Shown: in pieces, positions 50,360 to 58,781 of the stretch
Numbering within the stretch: position 1 is the first letter of the stretch
Layout: each line of letters opens with the position of its first letter
Source of the DNA: Holophagales bacterium
GTDB taxonomy: Bacteria; Acidobacteriota; Thermoanaerobaculia; UBA5066
Length of the DNA: 64,000 nt
Reading direction: 5' to 3'
Assembly (NCBI GenBank): GCA_016714815.1
Contig: JADKBZ010000001.1
Coordinates: 496,001-560,000, forward strand
The notes under the pieces: generated by a model
What the model was told of the DNA's origin: nothing
The model's input: the letters and a program-made list of their open reading frames with translations, nothing else
The model's database searches: none
Translations under genes and position numbers: made by a program

Positions 50360-51211
50360 ATGGCCCTCTGGTTCCGGAAAGACAAGGCTCCGCGCGCCGT
50401 GCGGGACATGGGGAAGGCGACGTCCCTCGGGGAGGGTCTCTTCCTCAAGTGCGACGGCTGCCGCGAGACCCTCTACGCCAAGGAGGTCGAGCGGAACCAG
50501 CGCGTCTGCCCGAAGTGCGGGTTTCACTTCCGCCTCCTGGTCGAGGAGAGGCTGAGGCTTCTCTTCGACGAAGGGGTCTGGCGGGCCCTCTTCGCCGACG
50601 TGAGACCGACCGACCCCCTCCGCTTCCGGGACACGAAGCGCTATCGCGACCGCCTGCGCAGCTACGCCGTCAGCGCGGGCCGGCCGGATGCCATCGTCGC
50701 CGGGGAAGGGACCATCGAAGGGCTTCGAACCGTCGTCGCCGCCCTCGATTACGCCTTCATGGGGGGCTCGATGGGCTCGGTCGTCGGCGAGGTGCTGACC
50801 CGCGCGGCCGAGCGGGCGCGCGACGAAAAGATCCCGCTCGTCGTCGTCACCGCCTCGGGAGGGGCGCGGATGCAGGAGGGAATCCTCTCCCTCATGCAGA
50901 TGGCGAAGGTCTCCGCGGCCCTCGGCCGGCTCGCCGAGGCGCGGGTCCCGTACATCACGATCCTGACCGACCCGACCACCGGGGGCGTCACCGCCTCGTT
51001 CGCGATGCTCGGCGACGTGACCTTCGCCGAACCGAAGGCCCTCATCGGCTTCGCCGGTCCGCGGGTCATCGAGCAGACGATTCGCCAGACTCTTCCGGAG
51101 GGCTTCCAGCGTTCCGAGTTCCTCCTCGACCACGGGTTCATCGACGTCGTGGTGCCGCGGAAAGAGCTGAAGGCGGCGCTGGCGAACGTCCTGCGGCTCC
51201 TGGCCGCGTGA
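50360..51211 (+). CDS. accD: acetyl-CoA carboxylase carboxyltransferase subunit beta
   Basis: 283 residues. Transfers the carboxyl group to acetyl-CoA, first step of fatty-acid synthesis, with AccA. Zinc-ribbon cysteines at 31, 34, 50 and 53 (CDGC...CPKC). The carboxyltransferase core has ALDYAFMGGSMGSVVGE, VVVTASGGARMQEG, and GFAGPRVIEQTIRQ. accA is not in the window. Its stop overlaps folC (GTGA). Confidence 0.95.
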   Translation: MALWFRKDKAPRAVRDMGKATSLGEGLFLKCDGCRETLYAKEVERNQRVCPKCGFHFRLLVEERLRLLFDEGVWRALFADVRPTDPLRFRDTKRYRDRLRSYAVSAGRPDAIVAGEGTIEGLRTVVAALDYAFMGGSMGSVVGEVLTRAAERARDEKIPLVVVTASGGARMQEGILSLMQMAKVSAALGRLAEARVPYITILTDPTTGGVTASFAMLGDVTFAEPKALIGFAGPRVIEQTIRQTLPEGFQRSEFLLDHGFIDVVVPRKELKAALANVLRLLAA

Positions 51212-52410
51212 ACCTGCGGCCCGGTCTTCGCTGGCTCGACGCGCTCGGGCCGCAGAAGATCCGTCCGGGCCTCGCCCGCACGCGGGTCCTCCTCGCTCAG
51301 CTCGGAACCCCCCAGGCCTCGTTCCGGACGCTCCTGATCGGCGGGACGAACGGGAAGGGTTCCACGGCGGCGGGGGCCGCGGCGATCCTTCAGGCCGCGG
51401 GGCTGCGGGTCGGGCTGACGACCTCGCCGCACCTCGTCCGCGTGAACGAGAGGGTCCGCCTCGCGGGACGCGACGTCTCCGACGCACAGCTCGACTCCGC
51501 CCTTTCCCTCGTCGCCGCGGTCTCCGGGGAGGGCGCGCTCCGGCCCACCTACTTCGAGGCGCTCGTCGTCGCCGCGTGCGAGCTCTTTCGCCGGGCGCGC
51601 GTGGAGGTGGGGGTCGTCGAGGTCGGGATCGGCGGCCGGCTCGACGCCACGAACGTCCTCGACCCCGAGGTCTCCGTCGTGACGAACGTCGAGGCGGACC
51701 ACCTCGAGACGCTCGGGCCGACGCTGACGGACGTGGCGCGCGAGAAGGCCGGCATCTTCCGTCGGGGCCAGCCGGCCCTGACCGCCGCGGCGGGCGAGGC
51801 GCTCGACGTCCTCTGCTCCGAAGCGGGGCGGATCGGCGCACGCCTCATCGAGGTGCCCCCATCCCCGGCGTGGGACGACGTCTCGCCCCTCCCTGGCGCG
51901 CACCAGCGCGCCAACCTCGCCCTCGCCGTCGCCGCGGCGCGCGCCTTCGCTCCCCTCGACGAGGCCGTCGTCCGCCGGGGGATCGCCGCGATCCGCTGGC
52001 CGGGCCGGCTCCAGACCGTGCCGCGCCCCGGGCATCGACCCCTGCTCGTCGACGGCGCCCACAACCCGGCAGGCGCGGCGGCCGTCGCCGCCCACCTCGA
52101 CGCTGCCGGGCTGTCGGGGCGGGTCGACCTCGTCTTCGGCGTTCTCGGGGACAAGGCGGCCGAGGAGATGTTCGCGCCGCTTTCGGCGCGGGCACGTCGG
52201 GTCGTCCTCGTCGCCCCGTCCTCGCCCCGCGCGATTCCGCCGGACGCCCTCGCCGGTCGCCTCGGGAGGCCGGAGATCCCCCGCGCCGCTTCGCTCGCGG
52301 AGGCCCTCGCCGCCCTCGAGGAAGCGGGAGGCGACGCACCTATACTCGTGGCCGGGTCGCTCGTCCTCGCCGGCGAGGCCCTGGCCCTCGCCGAGTCCCG
52401 GGTTCCCTGA
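51208..52410 (+). CDS. folC: folylpolyglutamate synthase / dihydrofolate synthase
   Basis: 400 residues, Mur-ligase fold. Adds glutamate to folates (and to dihydropteroate if bifunctional). ATP loop LIGGTNGKGSTAA, substrate loop TTSPHLVRVNERVR, EVGIGGRLDATNV, NVEADHLETLGPTL, and VDGAHNPAGAAA. accD-folC is a common bacterial pair. Whether it has the dihydrofolate synthase activity cannot be told. Confidence 0.93.
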   Translation: MNLRPGLRWLDALGPQKIRPGLARTRVLLAQLGTPQASFRTLLIGGTNGKGSTAAGAAAILQAAGLRVGLTTSPHLVRVNERVRLAGRDVSDAQLDSALSLVAAVSGEGALRPTYFEALVVAACELFRRARVEVGVVEVGIGGRLDATNVLDPEVSVVTNVEADHLETLGPTLTDVAREKAGIFRRGQPALTAAAGEALDVLCSEAGRIGARLIEVPPSPAWDDVSPLPGAHQRANLALAVAAARAFAPLDEAVVRRGIAAIRWPGRLQTVPRPGHRPLLVDGAHNPAGAAAVAAHLDAAGLSGRVDLVFGVLGDKAAEEMFAPLSARARRVVLVAPSSPRAIPPDALAGRLGRPEIPRAASLAEALAALEEAGGDAPILVAGSLVLAGEALALAESRVP

Positions 52411-52437
52411 GGCGGGCGAGATCAGCGGAGGAGCGCG

Positions 52438-53802
52438 ATGATCGCAGGGAGGCCCGTGGGCGCCGTTGCCTACACCAAGAAGGAGCTCGAGGCCTTCGAG
52501 GATGCGCGGCTCGCGATCTACGCCTCGCGCGCGGTCGGGGCAGCGCGCCGCCGCCGGATCGAGCCCGAGGCCGACGGAACCGACTACCGGACCGAGTACC
52601 AGCGGGACCGGGACAGGATCGTCCATTCCAAAGCCTTTCGCCGGCTCAAGCACAAGACCCAGGTCTTTATCCCCTTCGAGGGGGACCACTACCGGACCCG
52701 CCTGACGCACACGCTCGAGGTGACGCAGGTGGCGCGGACGATCGCGCGGACGCTCGGCCTGAACGAGGACCTCGCGGAGGCCTGCGCCCTCGCGCACGAC
52801 CTCGGGCACACCCCCTTCGGCCACTCGGGGGAAAAGGCGCTGAACCGGATCCTGACGGGGGGCGAGCCGGCCGTCGCGCTCTCGCCCAGGGCCGTCGCGG
52901 CAGTCGGTGCGTTCAAGCACAACTACCAGTCGGTGCGCGTCGTCGACCTCCTGGAGAAGCGGTACGAGGAGCCGGGGCTGAACCTGACGGACGAGACGCG
53001 CGAGGGAATCCTCAAGCACACGACCTGGAAGCGCGACTTTCCTTTCCCCATCCTCGATCCGGAGGGGCTCCACCTCGGCTCGGGCTGCCACCTCGAAGGG
53101 CAGGCCGTCGGGTGGGCCGACGAGATCGCCCAGCAGGCGCACGACCTCGAGGACGGCCTCGGCCTCGTCGGAATCGGCAAGGCGGAGGAGATCCCGCTCG
53201 CGCGGGAGATCGTGGCGGCGCTCGGCGCCCGCTGGCGGGACGCCTCCGACCCGGCGGTCCAGAGGGCGCTCCTGATCCGGGGGCTGATCCACCACCTCGT
53301 CACCGACCTGATCGTCGCCTCGCGGGCGGCGATCGAAAAGTGGCTCACGGCCCGGAAGGTGACGACGCCGGAGGAGTTCGCCGCCCACCGGCAGCGGCTC
53401 CCCGGCTCCCTCGTCGCCCCTTCGCGCGAGGGCGAGAAGCGGTACCTCGAGCTGAAGGAGTTCGTCTACCGCCACATCATCCACAGCCAGGCCGTCTCCC
53501 AGCACGACGCCCGCGCGCAGCTCGTCGTCAACCGGCTCTTCGACGCCTATGCGAAGAACCCCCGCCTTCTCCCCGACACCGTTCTCGTCCGGGTCGCCGA
53601 CCTCTCCGGTCTCCCGTTCCTCAGGGAGGTTCCCCTGAGAAAGGTGGAGGCGGTGATCGCGGGGAAGTGGCGCGAGGAGCCGGCGGTCCTGCGCTGCATC
53701 GCCGACCACATCGCCGGGATGACCGACAGCTACGCCCTTGCCGAGTACGACGCCCTCTTCGCCCCCTACCCGCGGCGGGCCGCGGGGACGCCGGCGGGTT
53801 AG
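52438..53802 (+). CDS. dgt: deoxyguanosinetriphosphate triphosphohydrolase-like protein
   Basis: 454 residues, HD superfamily. Expected to release triphosphate from dNTPs. FRRLKHKTQVF, then the HD site RTRLTHTLEVTQVARTIAR and ACALAHDLGHTPFGHSGE, with a late Asp in HDLEDG. This is the long Dgt family type 2 form common outside enterobacteria. No ribosome-site anomaly; GGAGG precedes the ATG. Confidence 0.92.
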   Translation: MIAGRPVGAVAYTKKELEAFEDARLAIYASRAVGAARRRRIEPEADGTDYRTEYQRDRDRIVHSKAFRRLKHKTQVFIPFEGDHYRTRLTHTLEVTQVARTIARTLGLNEDLAEACALAHDLGHTPFGHSGEKALNRILTGGEPAVALSPRAVAAVGAFKHNYQSVRVVDLLEKRYEEPGLNLTDETREGILKHTTWKRDFPFPILDPEGLHLGSGCHLEGQAVGWADEIAQQAHDLEDGLGLVGIGKAEEIPLAREIVAALGARWRDASDPAVQRALLIRGLIHHLVTDLIVASRAAIEKWLTARKVTTPEEFAAHRQRLPGSLVAPSREGEKRYLELKEFVYRHIIHSQAVSQHDARAQLVVNRLFDAYAKNPRLLPDTVLVRVADLSGLPFLREVPLRKVEAVIAGKWREEPAVLRCIADHIAGMTDSYALAEYDALFAPYPRRAAGTPAG

Positions 53803-53811
53803 GATTCACCG

Positions 53812-54270
53812 ATGCGCATCGCTTTTGGCGCCGATCACGCGGGCTTCGAGCTCAAGGAGCTTCTCGCCCGCCGCGCGGCCGAGCTGGGTCACGAGGTCCT
53901 CGACCTCGGCACCTCCTCCACCGTCTCCGTCGACTACCCCGACTTCGGCTTCGCCGTCGGAGACGCCGTCGGCTCGGGCCGTGCCCAACGGGGCGTCGTC
54001 GTCTGCGGGAGCGGCATCGGCATCTCGATCGCCGCCAACCGTGTCCCCGGCGCGCGGGCGGGAGTGGCGACCGACCTCTACTCCGCTCAGCTGATGCGCG
54101 AGCACAATGACGCGAACGTCCTCGGGCTCGGCGCGCGAATCACCGCGATTCCCCTCGCGACGGCGATCCTCGAGACGTTCCTCTGCACGCCGTTCGCCGG
54201 CGGGCGCCACCAGCGGCGCGTCGACAAGCTCGACTCCCCCCCGCCGCGCGTCGAAGGAGACCTCCGATGA
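53812..54270 (+). CDS. rpiB: ribose 5-phosphate isomerase B
   Basis: 152 residues, RpiB/LacAB family. Interconverts ribose-5-P and ribulose-5-P. FGADHAGFELKE at the start with Asp8 and His9, YPDFGFAVGDAV, active Cys65 in VVVCGSGIGISIAANR, and REHNDANVLGLGAR. rpiB-glyA is a widespread pair, and here the stop and glyA start overlap (ATGA). Confidence 0.96.
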   Translation: MRIAFGADHAGFELKELLARRAAELGHEVLDLGTSSTVSVDYPDFGFAVGDAVGSGRAQRGVVVCGSGIGISIAANRVPGARAGVATDLYSAQLMREHNDANVLGLGARITAIPLATAILETFLCTPFAGGRHQRRVDKLDSPPPRVEGDLR

Positions 54271-55550
54271 ACACGACCCTCACCCAGAGCCCCCGCCCGA
54301 TGGGGCGCTCCCTCGCTGCGGTCGACCCCGAGATCGCCGCCGCCATAGACGCCGAGTTCGTCCGCCAGCGTGACGGCCTCGAGCTGATCGCCTCGGAGAA
54401 TTACGCCTCCCGCGCCGTCCTCGAGGCGACGGGCTCGGTCCTGACGAACAAGTACGCCGAAGGCTACCCGGGCCGCCGCTACTACGGCGGCTGCGAGAAC
54501 GTCGACGTCGCCGAGTCGCTCGCCATCGCGCGGGCGAAGAAGCTCTTCTCCCCGGGGAACCCCGACGCGCTTCACGCCAACGTCCAGCCGCACTCCGGAT
54601 CCCAGGCGAACACCGCGGTCTACCTCGCGTGCCTGAAGCCGGGCGACACCCTCCTCGGGATGTCGCTCGCGCACGGCGGCCACCTGACCCACGGCCACCC
54701 TCTCTCGATCTCGGGCAAGCAGTACCGCGTCGTCTCCTACGGCGTGACCCGCGAGACCGAGACGATCGACTACGACGAGCTCGCCCGGATCGCCGAGGCC
54801 GAGAAGCCGAAGCTGATCATCGCGGGGGCTTCGGCCTACCCGCGCATCCTCGATTTCCCGCGCTTCCGGCAGGTCGCGGATTCGGTCGGCGCCCTCCTGA
54901 TGGTCGACATGGCCCACATCGCGGGCCTCGTCGCCACCGGTCTTCACCCTTCGCCGGTCGGCCACGCCCACTTCGTCACGTCGACGACCCACAAGACGCT
55001 CCGCGGGCCGCGCGGCGGTCTCGTCCTCTGCACGCCCGAATGGGCCAAGGAGATCGACAAGGCGGTCTTCCCGGGCCTCCAGGGCGGTCCGCTCGAGCAC
55101 GTCATCGCCGCCAAGGCCGTGTCGTTCCTCGAGGCGCTCACGCCCGAGTTCACGACGTACCAGCAGGCCGTCCTCGACAACGCGAAGGCGTTTGCCGAGG
55201 CCGTGGCCGGACAGGGCTTCCGGATCGTCTCCGGCGGGACCGACAACCACCTCTTCCTCGTCGACCTCGGCCCGAAGAAGCTGACGGGCAAGGTGGCGGA
55301 GAAGGCGCTCGACCACGCCGGGATCACCGTCAACAAGAACGCGATCCCGTTCGACCCGAACCCGCCGATGGTCACGTCGGGCCTTCGCCTCGGGACCCCC
55401 GCGATCACGACGCGCGGCATGGGGCTCGCCGAGATGAAGACGATCGCCGCCTGGATCGGCGAGGTCCTGGCCGCCCCGGAGGACGACGCGGTGAAGACGG
55501 TGGTGAAGGCGAAGGTGAAGGAGCTGACGGCGGCATTCCCGGTCTACTAG
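54267..55550 (+). CDS. glyA: serine hydroxymethyltransferase
   Basis: 427 residues. PLP enzyme that moves a one-carbon unit between serine/glycine and tetrahydrofolate. ELIASENYASRAVLEA, YAEGYPGRRYYGGCENVD, the PLP-Lys segment VTSTTHKTLRGPRGG (Lys near 242), and GLRLGTPAITTRGM. Together with folC and ftcD in this window, it belongs to folate one-carbon metabolism. Confidence 0.97.
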   Translation: MNTTLTQSPRPMGRSLAAVDPEIAAAIDAEFVRQRDGLELIASENYASRAVLEATGSVLTNKYAEGYPGRRYYGGCENVDVAESLAIARAKKLFSPGNPDALHANVQPHSGSQANTAVYLACLKPGDTLLGMSLAHGGHLTHGHPLSISGKQYRVVSYGVTRETETIDYDELARIAEAEKPKLIIAGASAYPRILDFPRFRQVADSVGALLMVDMAHIAGLVATGLHPSPVGHAHFVTSTTHKTLRGPRGGLVLCTPEWAKEIDKAVFPGLQGGPLEHVIAAKAVSFLEALTPEFTTYQQAVLDNAKAFAEAVAGQGFRIVSGGTDNHLFLVDLGPKKLTGKVAEKALDHAGITVNKNAIPFDPNPPMVTSGLRLGTPAITTRGMGLAEMKTIAAWIGEVLAAPEDDAVKTVVKAKVKELTAAFPVY

Positions 55551-55629
55551 GGCCCACGAAAGAGGGCGCAAGGAACGGGACCCGGAAAGAGGCAGACACC
55601 GGGGTCGAGAAGCAGCCCCCCCGAGGAAA

Positions 55630-55688
55630 GGGGTCAGGTTCGGAATCATGTATTGTTCAGAACAATACATCGTTCCGAACCTGACCCC
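55630..55688. repeat. REP-like long palindrome
   Basis: Outer arms of 16 bp (55630-55645 with 55673-55688; GGGGTCAGGTTC...) and inner arms of 10 bp (55648-55657 with 55661-55670) around a 3-base loop CAG. The two parts are separated by a 2-base mismatch. The ends GGGGTCAGG/CCTGACCCC are typical of REP-associated (RAYT) elements. The rest of 55551-55799 holds no gene. Confidence 0.8.
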
Positions 55689-55799
55689 GCGGTGTTTGAT
55701 TCCGGACTTTGCCCCGTGGTCTGGCCCCGGTGGTCCCGCGGTTTCCAGGATGACCGCCGCGGTCCCGGCCCGGACCTGCCGGCGGGCGTCCGGTCGCGG

Positions 55800-56465
55800 C
55801 TACGCCCGGATCATCCGGAGCACCTCGGTGACGAGCTTTTCGATTCCGGCGGAGACCTCGGAGATCGAGCTGTCGAGCATGTAGGCGGGGGTCGTGACGA
55901 GGCGCTTCTCCTCGTCGACCACCGCGAGGCCGCCTTCGCAGGAAACGTGCTGGCCGCCCATCTTCTCGATCGCACCAGCGGTTCCCGGATCGGTTCCGAT
56001 CGTCAGCTTCGGGCTCTCGTTTCCGAGGAGCTTCGCAAGGAGGACGGGGGCGATGCAGGCGGCGCCCACCGGCTTGCCTGCGGAGTGGACGGCCCGGACG
56101 ACGCGCGCCACCTCGGGGTGGACTTCGCAGTCGGCTCCGCGGAAGGCGAAGTCGCAGAGGTTCTTGGCGGCGCCGAAGCCTCCCGGGAGGACGAGGGCGT
56201 CCAGCGTCGACGGGTCGAATCCGGCGAGGTCCCGCACCTTTCCGCGCGCGATCCGGGCGGCCTCGACGAGGACGTTCCGCGACTCGCCCTCGACGGGCTG
56301 CCCCGTCAGGTGGTTCACGACGTGCCGCTGGGCGACGTCGGGGGCGAGGCAGACGGCTTCGGCCCCGGCCCGGTCGAGGGCCAGGAGAGTGAGGACCGAT
56401 TCGTGGATCTCGGCGCCGTCGTAGACGCCGCAGCCCGACAGGACGACTCCGACTTTCGGCTTCAT
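55800..56465 (-). CDS. elbB: ElbB-type DJ-1/PfpI family protein (isoprenoid biosynthesis glyoxalase)
   Basis: 221 residues. The opening MKPKVGVVLSGCGVYDGAEIHESVL is diagnostic for ElbB/SCRP-27A. Catalytic Glu in GAEIHE, nucleophile Cys in GAACIAPVLLA. Reported glyoxalase activity in E. coli is weak; the link to isoprenoids is by name and early work. GGAGG precedes the ATG by 6 bases. In contrast to the DJ-1-like gene at 33985, the Cys is intact. Confidence 0.93.
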   Translation of the reverse strand: MKPKVGVVLSGCGVYDGAEIHESVLTLLALDRAGAEAVCLAPDVAQRHVVNHLTGQPVEGESRNVLVEAARIARGKVRDLAGFDPSTLDALVLPGGFGAAKNLCDFAFRGADCEVHPEVARVVRAVHSAGKPVGAACIAPVLLAKLLGNESPKLTIGTDPGTAGAIEKMGGQHVSCEGGLAVVDEEKRLVTTPAYMLDSSISEVSAGIEKLVTEVLRMIRA

Positions 56466-56551
56466 GCTGCACCTCCAGTGTCGATCCGGGATCGTATCGG
56501 GAGACGCGCCGGAAGGGGAGACGGGGAAGGCCCCGGGGCGCGACGCTCCCG

Positions 56552-57298
56552 TCAGGCGGGAGGAGGAGCCGGCTGCGCGCGCATCGTCCGGGAGACGCGC
56601 CAGCGAATCCGGAAGAGGGTGGCGAAGGCCTCCAGCCCGCCGCCGAGGCCGACGCGGGTGTCCGGGGAGTTGAACCAGAGGACCGGGACCTCGGCGATCC
56701 TGTAACCGAGGCGCCTGGCGAGCAGAAGGGCCTCGACGTCGAAAGCGAAGCGGTCGACCGTCGCCCGCGAGAAGACCTCCCGTGCGACGTCCCGCTGAAA
56801 GAGCTTGAAGCCGCACTGCGTGTCCCGTATCCCGGAGACGACGAGAAGCCGGACGAGGAGATTGAAGGTCTTGCCGCTGGCGACCCGGAAGAGGGACTGC
56901 CGCTCCTTCACGAGCGTCGCGTCGACTCCTCGCGAGCCGATGGCGACCGGGGAGCCGGCATCGAGGAGCTTGTCGACCTCCTCGATGGGGGTCGAGAGGT
57001 CGGCGTCCGTCACGAGGATCTGCTCGCCCGAGGCCGCCAGGACACCAGCGCGGACGGCGGCTCCCTTCCCGCGGTTCTCCGGAAGGCGGATCACGCGGAA
57101 GGTGAGACCGAGGCCGGCGGCGGTCTTCTCGGCCACCGCGGCCGTCCGGTCCGAGGAGCCGTCGTCGACGACGAGGACTTCGGCCGCCAGCAGCGGGCTG
57201 CGGGAGCCGAGCCAGTCGGCGATCCGCGCGAGAGAGACGGGGAGCCGCTTCTCCTCGTTGTAGGCGGGGATGACGAGGGAAAGGGCGGGGGGTCTCAT
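56552..57298 (-). CDS. family 2 glycosyltransferase (polyprenyl-phosphate hexose transferase-like)
   Basis: 248 residues. GT-A fold: LSLVIPAYNEEKRLP, VDDGSSDRT, NRGKGAAVRAG, and the metal-binding DADLS. The later DTQCGFKLFQRDVAREVF segment is typical of dolichyl/undecaprenyl-phosphate glucosyl- and mannosyltransferases. No C-terminal membrane helices, so the short form. The start overlaps the stop of the upstream methyltransferase (ATGA). Confidence 0.9.
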   Translation of the reverse strand: MRPPALSLVIPAYNEEKRLPVSLARIADWLGSRSPLLAAEVLVVDDGSSDRTAAVAEKTAAGLGLTFRVIRLPENRGKGAAVRAGVLAASGEQILVTDADLSTPIEEVDKLLDAGSPVAIGSRGVDATLVKERQSLFRVASGKTFNLLVRLLVVSGIRDTQCGFKLFQRDVAREVFSRATVDRFAFDVEALLLARRLGYRIAEVPVLWFNSPDTRVGLGGGLEAFATLFRIRWRVSRTMRAQPAPPPA

Positions 57299-57999
57299 GA
57301 GGTAGGCCTCGCTTCGTAGACGTTCTGGTATCCGAACATTCCGGGCCAGGCGGCGGCGAGGAGCCTGGCGGCGGTGCGGACCGGGGCGGCGAACGGGCGC
57401 TGCCCGAGAAAGGGGAGAGCCAGCTCGAACGGCATCGCGGTCGGGGTTTCCCTCACGACCTCGAACCCGTTCCGCTGGAGGAGCTCGCGCCCGGTCTTAC
57501 GGGTGAAGAAGCGCAGGTGGGTCCGGTCGAGAATGCCGCGGTCCGCGAGAGGGAACCGTCCGAGAAGGAGTCCGAGCCGGACGGTGACGTTCGCGACGTT
57601 CGGAAGCGATACGAGGAGAAGGCCGCCGGGCTTCAGGAGCGGCCGCAGAAGAGTGAGCGCCAGATCCGGCTCGGGGAGGTGCTCGAGAATGTCGCCCGCG
57701 ATGACGACGTCGAAAGGCTCCCGCCACGGACCGGCGAGGCCCGAGACGACGTCCTCGACGAGCGGATCGTCGAAGTAGGCGGCTCCTTCCATCGCCGCCG
57801 TGGGGTCGAGCTCGATTCCGGCGAGATAGCGGCATCTGGCGCGGATCCTCCGCGCCAGATGCCCGGCGCCGAAGCCGACGTCCAGCACGGAGAGGCCCTC
57901 GCCGAGAGTCTCGAACCGGCCGAGGAGGACGTCGTGGGACGAGCCGGGGATCTCCTTCCACGGATACCGCGATCGCGGCAGGTTCCCGCCGTACCTCAC
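57295..57999 (-). CDS. class I SAM-dependent methyltransferase
   Basis: 234 residues from GTG. Rossmann methyltransferase: SAM motif LSVLDVGFGAGHLARRI, acidic residue in LAGIELDPTA, and motif IV region FDVVIAGDILEHLPEPD, followed by LLKPGGLLLVSLPNVAN. Translationally coupled to the glycosyltransferase downstream, so a role in glycolipid or polysaccharide assembly is likely. Confidence 0.9.
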   Translation of the reverse strand: MRYGGNLPRSRYPWKEIPGSSHDVLLGRFETLGEGLSVLDVGFGAGHLARRIRARCRYLAGIELDPTAAMEGAAYFDDPLVEDVVSGLAGPWREPFDVVIAGDILEHLPEPDLALTLLRPLLKPGGLLLVSLPNVANVTVRLGLLLGRFPLADRGILDRTHLRFFTRKTGRELLQRNGFEVVRETPTAMPFELALPFLGQRPFAAPVRTAARLLAAAWPGMFGYQNVYEARPTS

Positions 58000-58123
58000 G
58001 CCTTCGAGACCCGCGCGCCCGGAAATCGCCGGCCGCTTCCGAATGCCGTCGTCGAGTCCATGACGTTCATCTGGCCGAGGGCGAGACGCATCGGGCGGAT
58101 GGTAACGCCCCGGCTCGGCCGGC

Positions 58124-58771
58124 TCAGCGGGCCGGGACCAGCGTGGTGCGGGAGAAAAGGTCGGCCAGCGTCCGGCCTTTTCGGTCGAAGGCGGCGACCA
58201 GGAGAGGGACTCCGACGAGCGCCGCGGTCAGCAGGGCGCCGAGAAAACGGAGCAACGAAGCCGGGAGGGTCGGCGATCCGCCGTCTGCGGCGGAGACGCG
58301 CAGATCGGCCAGCGCCATCCCGGGCGTTGCCCCCCAGACGAACGGCACGAGGACGAGCAGGACGAGCGCCGCGAGGAAGAGAAAGGCGCCGAGTCCGAGC
58401 AGGGCCGCCGGAGGGAAGCGGAGCTGGAGGAGGATTGCGCCGGCAGCGAGCTCCAGGGCGCCGAAGAGGCCGATGATGACGACGTCGGCGAGGCCGGCGG
58501 CGAATCGGCGCGCGAACGCGACGGGCACCTCGGCGCCCGGCTCGTCGATGATCTCCCCGGGTTCGTCGAAATCCGCAACAGGCGCGGACCTGGGGGATTC
58601 CGCCTTCGGCGCCGGCGCCGGGGCCGGGCCGGAAGACGCCGGAGAGAGCGAGAGCGGCGCCTCGGAGACGTCCGGGAAAAGACTCATCGTCTTCCCGCGC
58701 CCCTTGGAGGGCGGGGAGGGCTCACCCCCGAGAGGGTGCTCGGCGAGCGAATCGCGGCTCTTGTCCGTCAC
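58124..58771 (-). CDS. RDD-family membrane protein
   Basis: 215 residues. A hydrophilic N-terminus of about 85 residues precedes the RDD domain (VAFARRFAAGLADVVIIGLF, matching the Arg-Asp pattern with RFxAxxxD) with three hydrophobic helices and WGATPGMALADLRV. The GTG at 58771 is the longest start; an in-frame ATG at 58687 would trim 28 residues. It lies 10 bases after the TPR protein gene, likely the same operon. Function unknown; some RDD proteins are ion antiporters. Confidence 0.82.
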   Translation of the reverse strand: MTDKSRDSLAEHPLGGEPSPPSKGRGKTMSLFPDVSEAPLSLSPASSGPAPAPAPKAESPRSAPVADFDEPGEIIDEPGAEVPVAFARRFAAGLADVVIIGLFGALELAAGAILLQLRFPPAALLGLGAFLFLAALVLLVLVPFVWGATPGMALADLRVSAADGGSPTLPASLLRFLGALLTAALVGVPLLVAAFDRKGRTLADLFSRTTLVPAR

Positions 58772-58781
58772 CGGTGGGCTC

